A stretch of DNA of 64,000 nucleotides from positions 558,001-622,000 of the forward strand of contig CP103416.1 in NCBI GenBank assembly GCA_024802545.1, in the 5' to 3' direction. Position numbers and translations under genes: made by a program. Below, in pieces: positions 9,038 through 16,825 of this stretch (position 1 is the stretch's first letter; each line of letters starts with the position of its first letter). The notes below the pieces were generated by a model. It was not told where the DNA came from and ran no database searches. It worked only from the letters and a program-made list of their open reading frames with translations. The DNA is from SAR92 clade bacterium H455. Its GTDB lineage: Bacteria > Pseudomonadota > Gammaproteobacteria > Pseudomonadales > Porticoccaceae.

Positions 9038-10263
9038 ATTAAAGATTCTAGTTGACGGTTTAGATGTCGGCTTATAATTTTTGGTTCAGCGCTATTTAAG
9101 GACACCGAGGTGCATTGTTGGAAATGACAAAACTGGCGGATGGATTTTAGAAGTGCGTTGAGAATCATTTCTTGATCAAACCTGTCTCGGCTAAAAGCAG
9201 TTTTTTCAAAATGCAGAAATTTGATTTCCAAATGATGGGTTTTGCGATGGGCTTTACAATCCATCCGCCCAATAAATTCACCGCGGTAAAGGAGCGGAAG
9301 AGAAAAGTAGCCGTATTGTCGTTTGCCGGCGGGCACATAACATTCTATTTGATAGTCGAACTGAAACAGTGCTCTGAGTCGCTCGCGCTGGATCACCGTA
9401 TTGTCGAATGGCGAAAGAATCAACAGGCGGTTGCTCAGTCGGGGGAGGGGGCATTCGAGGGCGCCGGCTTCCACGATAAAGACCTCGCCATTAGTTATCT
9501 TCACTTGCTGCAAAATACCTTGGGCCAATCTTTCGTTAACTAAGCCTTTAACCGCTTTGCGCAGCTCGGTATTGCGTCGCTGATAGGTTAGCCCTTTGAG
9601 TGAGACAAGGCCGTGGCAGCGCAACTGTTGACCCACTAGGTGCTCTGCAAATTCCTCTGTGGTGGGCATCTGTGAGTTTATCTGAGATGGCAGTATCCGC
9701 TCGGTTAGATCATAGATCTTTTGAAACCCTTCCCGGTCGCTGACCATAAGATCGCCTTGCATATAAAGCTGTTCCAGGGCCTTTTTGGCGGGTTTCCAGT
9801 CCCACCAACCACAGCCTTTGGTGGTGCTCGCTTCTAAATCTCGAGATCGCAGCGGGCCATCTGAGGCAATGCGGGCCAATAGTTCGCGCATCAGCTTCTG
9901 GTTGGGGTTTTTGTACCAATGGATTTGACCGCTTTTAATGGCCTGTTTGTAGGCCAGTGAGAAGCGATAATCCACCATGGGCAGGAAGGCAGCCGCATGG
10001 GACCAGTACTCGAAAATATCGCCATCCAGCAGTATTTGGTTGGTCATGGCGGGATTGAATTTCGGAACTCTCGAGTGCAATACATGATGGTGGGCTCGCT
10101 CTACCACCGAGATGCTGTCTATCTGGATATACCCCAGGTGGTTGATCGCCTTAAGAGCACCTGCTTTAGCGCTTCCAAAGGGTTGAGCTTGCAGTAGGCC
10201 CTGTGACCAGAGGGCAAGGCGCCTTAGCCTTATTAGATCCCGTGGGCCATGGAGTTCAAGCAT
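9034..10263 (-). CDS. YcaQ-like winged-helix protein (DNA crosslink glycosylase family)
   Basis: A 409-residue HTH_42-family protein. The N-terminal part has LGYIQIDSISVVERAHHHVLHSR, including the Q-x-D motif that in E. coli YcaQ carries interstrand-crosslink glycosylase activity, and EYWSHAAAFLP. Tandem winged-helix regions follow (about 120-270), with the C-terminal LSPFDNTVIQRERLRALFQFDYQIECYVPAGKRQYGYF block. The inferred role is repair of alkylated or crosslinked DNA. It is preceded 2 bp away by the yjdF gene and followed by the overlapping DUF1059 gene. Confidence 0.85.
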   Translation of the reverse strand: MLELHGPRDLIRLRRLALWSQGLLQAQPFGSAKAGALKAINHLGYIQIDSISVVERAHHHVLHSRVPKFNPAMTNQILLDGDIFEYWSHAAAFLPMVDYRFSLAYKQAIKSGQIHWYKNPNQKLMRELLARIASDGPLRSRDLEASTTKGCGWWDWKPAKKALEQLYMQGDLMVSDREGFQKIYDLTERILPSQINSQMPTTEEFAEHLVGQQLRCHGLVSLKGLTYQRRNTELRKAVKGLVNERLAQGILQQVKITNGEVFIVEAGALECPLPRLSNRLLILSPFDNTVIQRERLRALFQFDYQIECYVPAGKRQYGYFSLPLLYRGEFIGRMDCKAHRKTHHLEIKFLHFEKTAFSRDRFDQEMILNALLKSIRQFCHFQQCTSVSLNSAEPKIISRHLNRQLESLM

Positions 10264-10265
10264 GC

Positions 10266-10895
10266 CTATGGTTGCCCAATCCCGAGCATGTCGGCTTCGT
10301 GAATGGACTGCTGTGCCACACTTTTTAGCTGCTTATTATGAACTCGAGATAACAATACTAGAGAGCTTATGGCCCCAATCAAGGCCAGTGCCATATCCGA
10401 TTGAGTATCCCAAATATAACCCTGAGTCCCGAGAAATGCGTGGGCATCTTCGCCACTGAGAATCGCCACCCACCACTCGATAAGCTCGTAGAAGGCACTG
10501 AAAGCTAGGCAGATTGAGACGATAATAACCCCACGCCAGATATCTCCATTAACCACCTGCTTGCGGATCAGTATCTCCCTCGCCAACACAGCGGGGACGA
10601 AGCCTTGAAAGAAATGACCGACTTTGTCGTAGTTATTTCGCTCGGCTCCAAATAGGCCCTCGAATAATGGCACCTCGGCGTAGGTGTAATGACCGCCGAC
10701 CATAAGTACCAGACAGTGAGCAAGGATAAGGAAATACAATATTGGTGTTAAGCGAAAAGAGTTGTAGCTGGCGGCGATAAGCGTCAGACCGATCAGGGCT
10801 GGAGCTACTTCAAGAAGCCATATGAATTGATCTTTTGGGTGTATACCGGACCATATTAGTGTGGCTGTAAAAATGGCTATCCAGAGATATTTGAT
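10266..10895 (-). CDS. yjdF: YjdF/DUF2238 inner membrane protein with a non-ATG start
   Basis: The part downstream of an internal TTG (10739) contains the family signature GGHYTYAEVPLF, YDKVGHFFQGFVPA and WDTQSDM. The family's N-terminal helix and WLLEVAPALIGL are also present, in frame, upstream of that TTG, but the 52 upstream codons contain no ATG, GTG or TTG. AGAGGAG at 10905-10911 lies 9 bases before an ATC at 10895. Starting there gives 209 residues, my recollection of the E. coli YjdF length. About six membrane helices. Function unknown. Its stop is 2 bp from the YcaQ-like start. Confidence 0.78.
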   Translation of the reverse strand: MKYLWIAIFTATLIWSGIHPKDQFIWLLEVAPALIGLTLIAASYNSFRLTPILYFLILAHCLVLMVGGHYTYAEVPLFEGLFGAERNNYDKVGHFFQGFVPAVLAREILIRKQVVNGDIWRGVIIVSICLAFSAFYELIEWWVAILSGEDAHAFLGTQGYIWDTQSDMALALIGAISSLVLLSRVHNKQLKSVAQQSIHEADMLGIGQP

Positions 10896-10932
10896 ATTTT
10901 AGTACTCCTCTAAATGAGCGGTCGATAATCCA

Positions 10933-11124
10933 CTAATCTTTTATTGGTTGCTTGCGCTCATACTCATATTCTTCATATGATTTGTTCGCACTTTTAATGC
11001 ACTTGTCGTACTGAGATGGCGGCAGCTTCGAGCATTCGATTCTGTTGCTAGCCTGAATGCCTTCATAAGCCCCCTTGCTTGAACAACCGGTCAGTATGAG
11101 CAGCACTAAAAGTGTGGTCTTCAT
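10933..11124 (-). CDS. small lipoprotein, unknown
   Basis: 63 residues with a short lipoprotein signal MKTTLLVLLILTGC (Cys14), two further Cys residues (about 31 and 42) that could form a disulfide, and a charged C-terminus. TAGGA precedes the ATG. Unrecognised, but the lipobox makes it a real gene. Confidence 0.65.
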   Translation of the reverse strand: MKTTLLVLLILTGCSSKGAYEGIQASNRIECSKLPPSQYDKCIKSANKSYEEYEYERKQPIKD

Positions 11125-11369
11125 TTTTAATCCTAGGTCTACTGGTGCATATGAGTCATTGAGTGATATGTCCAGACTAATTAGTGCCAGGCTCGGGCTC
11201 AGCGTTGCCTATAGTAATAGCCAATAACCCTCGCCAATTCGAGCCTGACTTTTATTGTCCACATTTTACTGTTCAAATATTAAGCAATATGGCCCTCAAT
11301 GCTGAACACTTGCAGCGAGCGTCGGTGATACACTTTCCCCATGCTACTCACTGTGAACTCCCTAAAAAC

Positions 11370-11759
11370 ATGAAAGACTGCAACCAATGTGGAAAGTGCT
11401 GTATCAAATACGGCGACGGCGCGCTCTCTGCCACAGCGGCTGAAATTGATATATGGGAGCTATTTGAGCCGCATATTTATCAGTATGTAAAAGATAATGA
11501 AATCTGGTTTTCCCCTGACACCGGCGTACAGCTGACCCGTTGCCCTTTTCTTGAGATCGAGCCGGGCCAGGGAAAAGAAAAATATACTTGCTCTATCTAC
11601 CAAAGCCGACCTGAAGACTGCAGGCATTACCCAAGCAATATTGCCGAAATGGTTCGCGATGAATGCGAGATGATTGAAGTGAAAGATTTGGACGACTTTA
11701 AAAAGGCGCAGTCTAAGTTGGATGATCTAATGGAGAGTAGTCGGCCGAGAAGGCAGTAA
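11370..11759 (+). CDS. YkgJ-type cysteine-cluster protein
   Basis: 129 residues beginning MKDCNQCGKCCIKYGDG, with the CxxCxxCC cluster at the N-terminus and later Cys residues in RCPFL, YTCSIY and EDCRHYP. That is the pattern of the zinc/iron-chelating YkgJ (CxxCxxCC) family, whose role is unknown. The ATG at 11370 puts the cluster at the start, as usual; the frame is open to a GTG at 11184, but the added 62 residues look random and no start has a good ribosome site. Confidence 0.75.
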   Translation: MKDCNQCGKCCIKYGDGALSATAAEIDIWELFEPHIYQYVKDNEIWFSPDTGVQLTRCPFLEIEPGQGKEKYTCSIYQSRPEDCRHYPSNIAEMVRDECEMIEVKDLDDFKKAQSKLDDLMESSRPRRQ

Positions 11760-12065
11760 AGCTTTTAGGCCCTGGGGCAGCTGCGAGCCATCCCAAGGCC
11801 TCTCGGGCAGCCCTAGGGGTCGGGCCCAACTAGCCGAGGGTCGTCCCCGTTGATTTTATCATTATGTGTTTTAGCGAGGCGGTTAAATTCATGTCTAGCA
11901 ACCAGTTTTAGTATCTGCCAAAAGACGCTGTTAGAATCTGCTATGACTTATACTTCCTTGTTTTTACGCTGTTTATTCGCACATTCATTGTATCAACTTG
12001 TTGAGGTATAGGCCTGTTTTGCCTCGTTTAAGTGGGACAGAAGTTAGTCAGATGAGAATTTCCCT
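11760..12065. other. 306-bp gap with a GC-rich then AT-rich half
   Basis: The first 90 bases are G/C-rich with several short self-complementary runs (for example CTAGGGG and GGGCCC), then composition turns AT-rich towards the P-loop kinase gene. No gene, RNA or clean terminator is supported. Confidence 0.4.
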
Positions 12066-12602
12066 GTGAAAAGTGGCTTACTAATACTTCTTGATGGGGT
12101 TACCTCCGCCGGGAAAACATCGCTGGCTACACATATTGCGAAAAAAGTAAATGGTTCGGTTGTTTTGTCTGTTGATACCTTTATTTTGCGCAGGTCAAAT
12201 CGATTGCGATGGTTTTTTAAATCGAAATGCTTGAGACAAAATCTAGATTTTTTATCTATTGCCAAGGAATTTCATAGCGAAATAGTGCGTACCTCAAGTC
12301 GGCACAATATAGTGGTAGTCGATACAATTCTACTGGATGCTCGAATGCGAGATGATATTCTGGAGAGAGTAGACAGAAATTGCCTTTTATATATTCAAGT
12401 ATATTGCCCGCTAAAAATTTTGGAAGAAAGGGAGCGTAATAGAGAATCTTGCAAAATAGGAGGTGCGGAATCTCAATTTGACAATGTCTATTCTTATTTA
12501 AATTATGATCTCAAAGTTGATACAGGAAAATTTTCGACAGCAGATTGCGCACAAAAAGTATTAGATTTTTTACATAACAAGCTGCTGAAAAGTAACCTAT
12601 AA
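12066..12602 (+). CDS. chloramphenicol-phosphotransferase-like P-loop kinase
   Basis: 178 residues. LLILLDGVTSAGKTSLATHIA is a Walker A loop in the style of chloramphenicol 3-O-phosphotransferase (GGSSAGKS), and VVVDTILLDARMRDDILE fits the expected Walker B/lid area, with ERERNRE near residue 120. The start is a GTG at 12066, the only one in frame after a TAG, with a poor ribosome site. Its base composition is far more AT-rich than its neighbours and Lys/Ile/Asn codons are common, suggesting horizontal gain. The substrate is unknown; resistance is only one possibility for this family. Confidence 0.7.
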   Translation: MKSGLLILLDGVTSAGKTSLATHIAKKVNGSVVLSVDTFILRRSNRLRWFFKSKCLRQNLDFLSIAKEFHSEIVRTSSRHNIVVVDTILLDARMRDDILERVDRNCLLYIQVYCPLKILEERERNRESCKIGGAESQFDNVYSYLNYDLKVDTGKFSTADCAQKVLDFLHNKLLKSNL

Positions 12603-12622
12603 AAAATTGACTTTGGTAGAGC

Positions 12623-12651
12623 ATTATTAATTTTCAAAGAAAATTAATAAT
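12623..12651. repeat. perfect 13-bp AT-rich palindrome
   Basis: ATTATTAATTTTC at 12623-12635 is mirrored exactly by 12639-12651 around an AAA loop. It lies 20 bp after the P-loop kinase stop. It could fold as an RNA hairpin at the transcript end or extrude as a cruciform. No long T-tract follows. Confidence 0.55.
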
Positions 12652-12659
12652 CGAATATT

Positions 12660-12812
12660 ATGATAAAAAGTTCTATAAGCATTAATTTCTCTGATCTTAA
12701 GCGAGCAGAAAATGTTTATATAGAGGCTCATTATGGTACGCGATTTCTAACAAAGAACTATAGTTTCCTACTCGACGGTGATTGCAATACCTATGGTCAG
12801 TTTCCGTGCTAG
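12660..12812 (+). other. short 50-codon frame, possible gene remnant
   Basis: ATG at 12660 opens 50 codons (MIKSSISINFSDLKRAENVY at the start, ending YGQFPC). It lies just after the palindrome in the AT-rich islet and ends 4 bases inside the convergent yaeQ gene. There is no clear ribosome site and no family was recognised. It may be the truncated head of a lost gene or chance. Confidence 0.25.
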
Positions 12813-13345
12813 CGCAATTTCTCCGGCGTAAAACTCAAATTTTTGTCACCGGAATTCCAAGTCACTTCCCCATCCTGCAGGCTAATTTGCACATCCATAT
12901 TTCGTTGCACTAGCTTGGACAGAATTTCGGTGGTCTCTGTGTCTATATGAAAAACACTGATATTTTTAAAGCGTGCCAAGGGAGTTTGCATCTGTTTCCA
13001 CCACATCTCGGCGGAGCCGCTGCCGTAGGTGTAGACCATGACTTGTTGTGATCTTCCGCTGGCTTTTTTGAGACGTTTTTCGCTGGGCAGGCCCAGTTCA
13101 ATCCAGAGTTCTATGTCGTCGGTGAGGCTTTTTTGCCAGAGGTCGGGTTCGTCGTCGGTGCTGAGGCCTTTGGTGAAGCTGAGGGTTTCGCTGGCTTGCA
13201 GGGCGAAGACTAGGAGGCGAACCATTAGGCGTTCGTCGGTTTCGGAGGGGTGTTGGGCTAGGGTGAGGCTGTGCTGTTGGTAGTAGTGGCGGTCCATGTC
13301 GATGACATTGAGTTCTGCTTTGCAGATGCGTGCGCTGAGTGCCAT
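12809..13345 (-). CDS. yaeQ: YaeQ family protein
   Basis: 178 residues spanning the family from MALSARICKAELNVIDMDRHYYQ to the C-terminal WNSGDKNLSF. Known YaeQ proteins have a PD-(D/E)xK-nuclease-like fold and a disputed role in RfaH complementation. It shares the characteristic ERLMVRLLVFAL, LSTDDEPDLWQKS and IELWIELGLPSEKRLKKAS segments. It is transcribed with the CPXCG gene region on the same strand, 80 bp downstream. Confidence 0.92.
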   Translation of the reverse strand: MALSARICKAELNVIDMDRHYYQQHSLTLAQHPSETDERLMVRLLVFALQASETLSFTKGLSTDDEPDLWQKSLTDDIELWIELGLPSEKRLKKASGRSQQVMVYTYGSGSAEMWWKQMQTPLARFKNISVFHIDTETTEILSKLVQRNMDVQISLQDGEVTWNSGDKNLSFTPEKLR

Positions 13346-13425
13346 GGGGGGTACGACCTTTTGCCTAGTGGTTAGCGCGCCAGTGTAGCCTATGTCTGGG
13401 GTGTTTGGTGGGCTGTCATTGGCTG

Positions 13426-13620
13426 CTAGAAGCCGTCGTCTTCTTGGGTGACTTCGACGCTGACATAATCGCCTTGGACTTCGGTTTGAATGAGGATGGG
13501 GCGGCAGCAGACAGAGCAGTCTTCGGTGTAGAGTTGGGATTCTGAGGGGTCGACCAGTACGGTGATGCTCTCCCAGCAGAAGGGGCAGGTGATCTGTTTT
13601 TCATGGAGTTGAAAGTGCAT
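13426..13620 (-). CDS. CPXCG-motif cysteine-rich protein
   Basis: 64 residues with two Cys pairs, TCPFCWE (about 11-16) and CSVCCRP (about 35-41), which form a probable zinc ribbon, and an acidic C-terminus. This matches the small CPXCG family of proteobacteria. Function unknown. Another frame on the same strand overlaps most of it, but only this one has the motif. Confidence 0.85.
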   Translation of the reverse strand: MHFQLHEKQITCPFCWESITVLVDPSESQLYTEDCSVCCRPILIQTEVQGDYVSVEVTQEDDGF

Positions 13621-13691
13621 GGGCTGCTCTGGTTACCTTCTACTGGTTATCCATTTTATCCAGCTAATTCTCTCCAGCTAGGTCAATCCAG

Positions 13692-14792
13692 CTAGTCGAG
13701 GTCTTTTAGCGGGTGCTGATCTGCCGGCCAAGGGCTGGTAAAAAACGGTTCGATCATATCGCTGGTGATGTCTTCAATACGGGCTGGATTCCAGGCTGGA
13801 CTGTTGTCTTTGTCGACGGCTAGGGCGCGGATGCCTTCTACTGTTTCGCTGCTGGTGCCGCTGCGGTCCAGATGTTCTGTGTGGAAGCAGTGGTGGACTA
13901 TGTTGCGTTCCATGCGTAGGTCATCGGCCATGGTCAGTTGGCGGCCGCGGCGGATCTGTTCGAGGCTGACGTGGAGCATGAGCGGCGAGCGTTGACGGAG
14001 GCAGGCTAATGTCTGTGCTGGCCACTCACCTTTAGCCTGTTCTAGGGCATTGACTATGTCCATTAGGCTGGGTAGTGCAAAAATTGTGTCGATCTGCGGG
14101 TCTTGCCAGGCTGGTGTGCTGACCGGTGAGGGTAGGCTGACCAGATCTGAGAGTTGCTCGAAGCGCTGCGTGGCACTGAGTTGGGTGTTGGCGGTGAGAC
14201 TGGCCCAAAGCTCGGGCATGGAGTCGCTGGCGACTAGGCCGTCGGCAAGATCTGCTGCAAGGGCGTCGCTACCAATTAACATCTGGCCGGTGAGGGCAAG
14301 GTATTCACCTAGGTGACCTGGGGTGCGGCTGAGGAAGAAGCCGCCGCCGACATCGGGGAATAGGCCAATATTGGTTTCCGGCATGGCCATCTTGGTGCGG
14401 TCGCTGACGATGCGCAGATCGGCGCCCTGTGCCAAGCCCATGCCGCCGCCCATGATTACGCCGTCCATAAAGGCGGCGTAGGGTTTGGGGTAGCTGTAGA
14501 GCAGGTTGTTGAGGCTGTATTCTGCGGTGAAGAAGTCTTCCAGCGCGGGGTCTTGGGCGATGGCGGCGTCGTGGAAGAAGCGGATGTCGCCGCCGGCACA
14601 GAAGGCGCCAAATACGCCGCGTTTGTTGCTGCCGCGGATGGCTACGACGTCAACATTGGGGTCGTCGCGCCAGTCTGTGAACACTTTGGTGAGGTCGATG
14701 ACCATCTGCAGTGAGAGAGCATTTAGTGCTTCGGGGCGGTCTAGGGTGATTAGGCCGACGCCGGCAACGATCTCGCTTTGAATTTGGCTCAA
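13692..14792 (-). CDS. 3-hydroxyisobutyryl-CoA hydrolase-type enoyl-CoA hydratase family protein
   Basis: A 366-residue crotonase-fold enzyme. LDRPEALNALSLQM, FCAGGDIRFFHD and DGVIMGGGMGLAQGAD mark the CoA-binding and oxyanion-hole segments; MPETNIGLFPDVGGGFFLSR has the Glu and Asp arrangement of HIBYL-CoA hydrolases, and the extended C-terminus (beyond 260) is also typical of that group. It releases 3-hydroxyisobutyrate from its CoA ester in valine breakdown. No other valine gene is adjacent. Could also be a related enoyl-CoA hydratase. Confidence 0.85.
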   Translation of the reverse strand: MSQIQSEIVAGVGLITLDRPEALNALSLQMVIDLTKVFTDWRDDPNVDVVAIRGSNKRGVFGAFCAGGDIRFFHDAAIAQDPALEDFFTAEYSLNNLLYSYPKPYAAFMDGVIMGGGMGLAQGADLRIVSDRTKMAMPETNIGLFPDVGGGFFLSRTPGHLGEYLALTGQMLIGSDALAADLADGLVASDSMPELWASLTANTQLSATQRFEQLSDLVSLPSPVSTPAWQDPQIDTIFALPSLMDIVNALEQAKGEWPAQTLACLRQRSPLMLHVSLEQIRRGRQLTMADDLRMERNIVHHCFHTEHLDRSGTSSETVEGIRALAVDKDNSPAWNPARIEDITSDMIEPFFTSPWPADQHPLKDLD

Positions 14793-14845
14793 GGTAGTTC
14801 TCCTGGCGATGCTTTTAATGCTTCATTAATTCCATTAAAAGCAGC

Positions 14846-14881
14846 AAAAACAAAACCGCCCAATAGTGACCTATTGAGCGG
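14846..14881 (-). terminator. rho-independent terminator of the proteorhodopsin-retinal operon
   Basis: On the minus strand a hairpin of 4 plus 6 bp with one internal mismatch and a 4-base loop (14856-14881) is followed directly by TTTTGTTTTTG. It lies about 90 bp past the stop of idi2, the last gene of the operon. Confidence 0.8.
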
Positions 14882-14970
14882 CTAGATAAAATTTAGCGGT
14901 TGCTAGTTTAAACGGTTGTTAAATCCGCAGCTAGCTCTGTTTTGACTGCTCATTTGACGGCTTTGTACCA

Positions 14971-15972
14971 TCACAGCAGTGCGGCTGACTGCAGTTTTTT
15001 AAGGTTTTTGCTGCCGGTTAAAAACATTGCCCAGCGCAGCTGTTCCCTGAGGATTTCAATTTTCTCAAGCACCGCTTCAGTAGACTCCAGGGCGGGCTCT
15101 AAAAAGGGTTGAGCCATAGCGCTCATGTTGGCGCCGAGACGCAGGCTACGGGCGATATCTAATCCATTGCGCAGGCCGCCGGAGGCAATTACACCGAGCT
15201 GACTGGATTGACTGCGGACTCTTGCAATCAACTGTGCAGTGTTCATCCCCCAGTCGAGAAAGGGTTCGGCAATTTGTTGTTCGCGAGTTTGTTCAATGCG
15301 GGCACTTTCGATGCTGGCCCAGCTGGTGCCGCCGCGGCCGGCAATCTCGATCCAGCTGACGCCAACATCTATTAAGCGCTGAGCAGAAGTGGGGCCTATA
15401 CCAGAGCCCACTTCTTTGACAATCACGGGTACGCTAAGAGTGGCGCAACATTCCTCGATGGCGTCGAGCACGCCGCGCCAATCGCGATCGCCTTTGGGTT
15501 GCACTAGTTCTTGCAGGGGGTTGAGGTGGATGATCATGGCGTTAGCTTGAACGCTGTCTACCGCGCGCTGTGCGAATTCGACACCATGCTGCAGCAATTG
15601 GGTGCCGCCAATATTGCCCAATAAATTTGCCTTGGGTGCCCAGCGACGCAGATTTTGAACTAGTCCGTCTTCTAGTGCTCCGCGCTGTGAACCCAGCGCC
15701 ATTGGTATCTGGGCCTGTTCCGCGGCTTCTGCCAAGTGACGATTGATGGTTTCGCCATGCTCACAGCCGCCGGTCATAGCGCCAATAATTAGTGGTGTAG
15801 AGCAGTATTGATTGAGAAATACTGTTGAGCAGTCGACTTCACTTACCAGTAGTTCGGGCAAAGCGTTGTGTTCAAATTGAACAAGGTCAAAGCCCGCCGA
15901 TGTTGCGGCTTGGTGCTTGGCTTGCAGTGCCAGATTAATATGGTCGGCTTTGCGTTGGCTGGTTTCAGTCAT
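14971..15972 (-). CDS. fni: isopentenyl-diphosphate delta-isomerase, type 2
   Basis: 333 residues of the FMN-dependent type 2 isomerase: RKADHINLAL at the start, TPLIIGAMTGG, ALGSQR, HLNPLQELVQPKGDRDW and IEIAGRGGTSWA, all parts of the FMN and diphosphate sites. It interconverts IPP and DMAPP to supply crtE. It is the last gene of the operon, overlapping blh by 8 bases and followed by a terminator. Its presence in proteorhodopsin operons is well known. Confidence 0.95.
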   Translation of the reverse strand: MTETSQRKADHINLALQAKHQAATSAGFDLVQFEHNALPELLVSEVDCSTVFLNQYCSTPLIIGAMTGGCEHGETINRHLAEAAEQAQIPMALGSQRGALEDGLVQNLRRWAPKANLLGNIGGTQLLQHGVEFAQRAVDSVQANAMIIHLNPLQELVQPKGDRDWRGVLDAIEECCATLSVPVIVKEVGSGIGPTSAQRLIDVGVSWIEIAGRGGTSWASIESARIEQTREQQIAEPFLDWGMNTAQLIARVRSQSSQLGVIASGGLRNGLDIARSLRLGANMSAMAQPFLEPALESTEAVLEKIEILREQLRWAMFLTGSKNLKKLQSAALL

Positions 15973-16825
15973 GTTGTCGCTCTTGTGCTTGATCGCCGTG
16001 AATAAAATCCACCAGCAGCATATGAGGCACTGTGAGTGCGGCGAGGCCGATAAAGGTCAGCTGCACAAGCGCTGGGGTTATAGGGTTTACGGATGTCGGG
16101 GTACTGTTGGTCTGCAATGCAAAATAAATCCCTGCGGCTGCGTAGGTCAACAGGCTGTAGGCGACGGCTTCACGGGCGCTGCGTTGACGTTGCTCCGGGG
16201 CAATGCTGCGCCAGATACGCTGCATATGACTGCGGCTGTGCCAGAGACAAAAATACAGGGCAAAGCTCACTAGGGGTGGCAGCAGGTAGGCCAGTGCAAG
16301 CAGTACTGCCAAGCTCAGTAGCGACTTGCGCCAGCGCGGTTGGTAAACACTGTAGATCAGGTAGGCAAATAGAGTGGCAGCCCAGGGTAATTTTAGCTGG
16401 TCGATTTGATTGAGTAGCCAGAGGCTGTTCTCGGCTCCCACTAATGTCGCAAACAATGGCTCTACATCCGTACTTTGCAAAACCGGTATGGCGATAATCA
16501 CCAAGCCGCCATGAGCCATCAGAGGAAGCCAGGCGTCTTTCGAAGAGGGCGGGCTGATATGACGGATGTCGCTGCTGCCAAAGTGTAGCGCCGAGATGGC
16601 GAGAAAAAATATCAAGCTTGGTAGCGGGTAGAGCCACCAGAGACCGGCGACGCTTGCTGCCAGCACTAAGTAAGTAAAATGAAATAACATCCATGGCAGC
16701 ATGCCGCTGGGCCATCCGACATGTCTCGCTACTGCGCCATCGAGACCACCATGGGGCACGCCTATCAGTAGGATCGCAGCAATCGCCAAAAGCGATGCAT
16801 TGGACAAGAGTGCTATCTCAGGCAT
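15965..16825 (-). CDS. blh: beta-carotene 15,15'-dioxygenase Blh (retinal synthesis)
   Basis: A 286-residue polytopic membrane enzyme of the Brp/Blh family. The conserved histidine motifs are present: GVPHGGLDGAVA (about 22-34), ALHFGSSD (about 79), AHGGLV (about 104) and CLWHSRSHMQRI (about 193-204), which should bind the iron. It splits beta-carotene into two retinals for the opsin. It overlaps crtY and fni by 8 bases each, so translation is coupled. Confidence 0.95.
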   Translation of the reverse strand: MPEIALLSNASLLAIAAILLIGVPHGGLDGAVARHVGWPSGMLPWMLFHFTYLVLAASVAGLWWLYPLPSLIFFLAISALHFGSSDIRHISPPSSKDAWLPLMAHGGLVIIAIPVLQSTDVEPLFATLVGAENSLWLLNQIDQLKLPWAATLFAYLIYSVYQPRWRKSLLSLAVLLALAYLLPPLVSFALYFCLWHSRSHMQRIWRSIAPEQRQRSAREAVAYSLLTYAAAGIYFALQTNSTPTSVNPITPALVQLTFIGLAALTVPHMLLVDFIHGDQAQERQHD

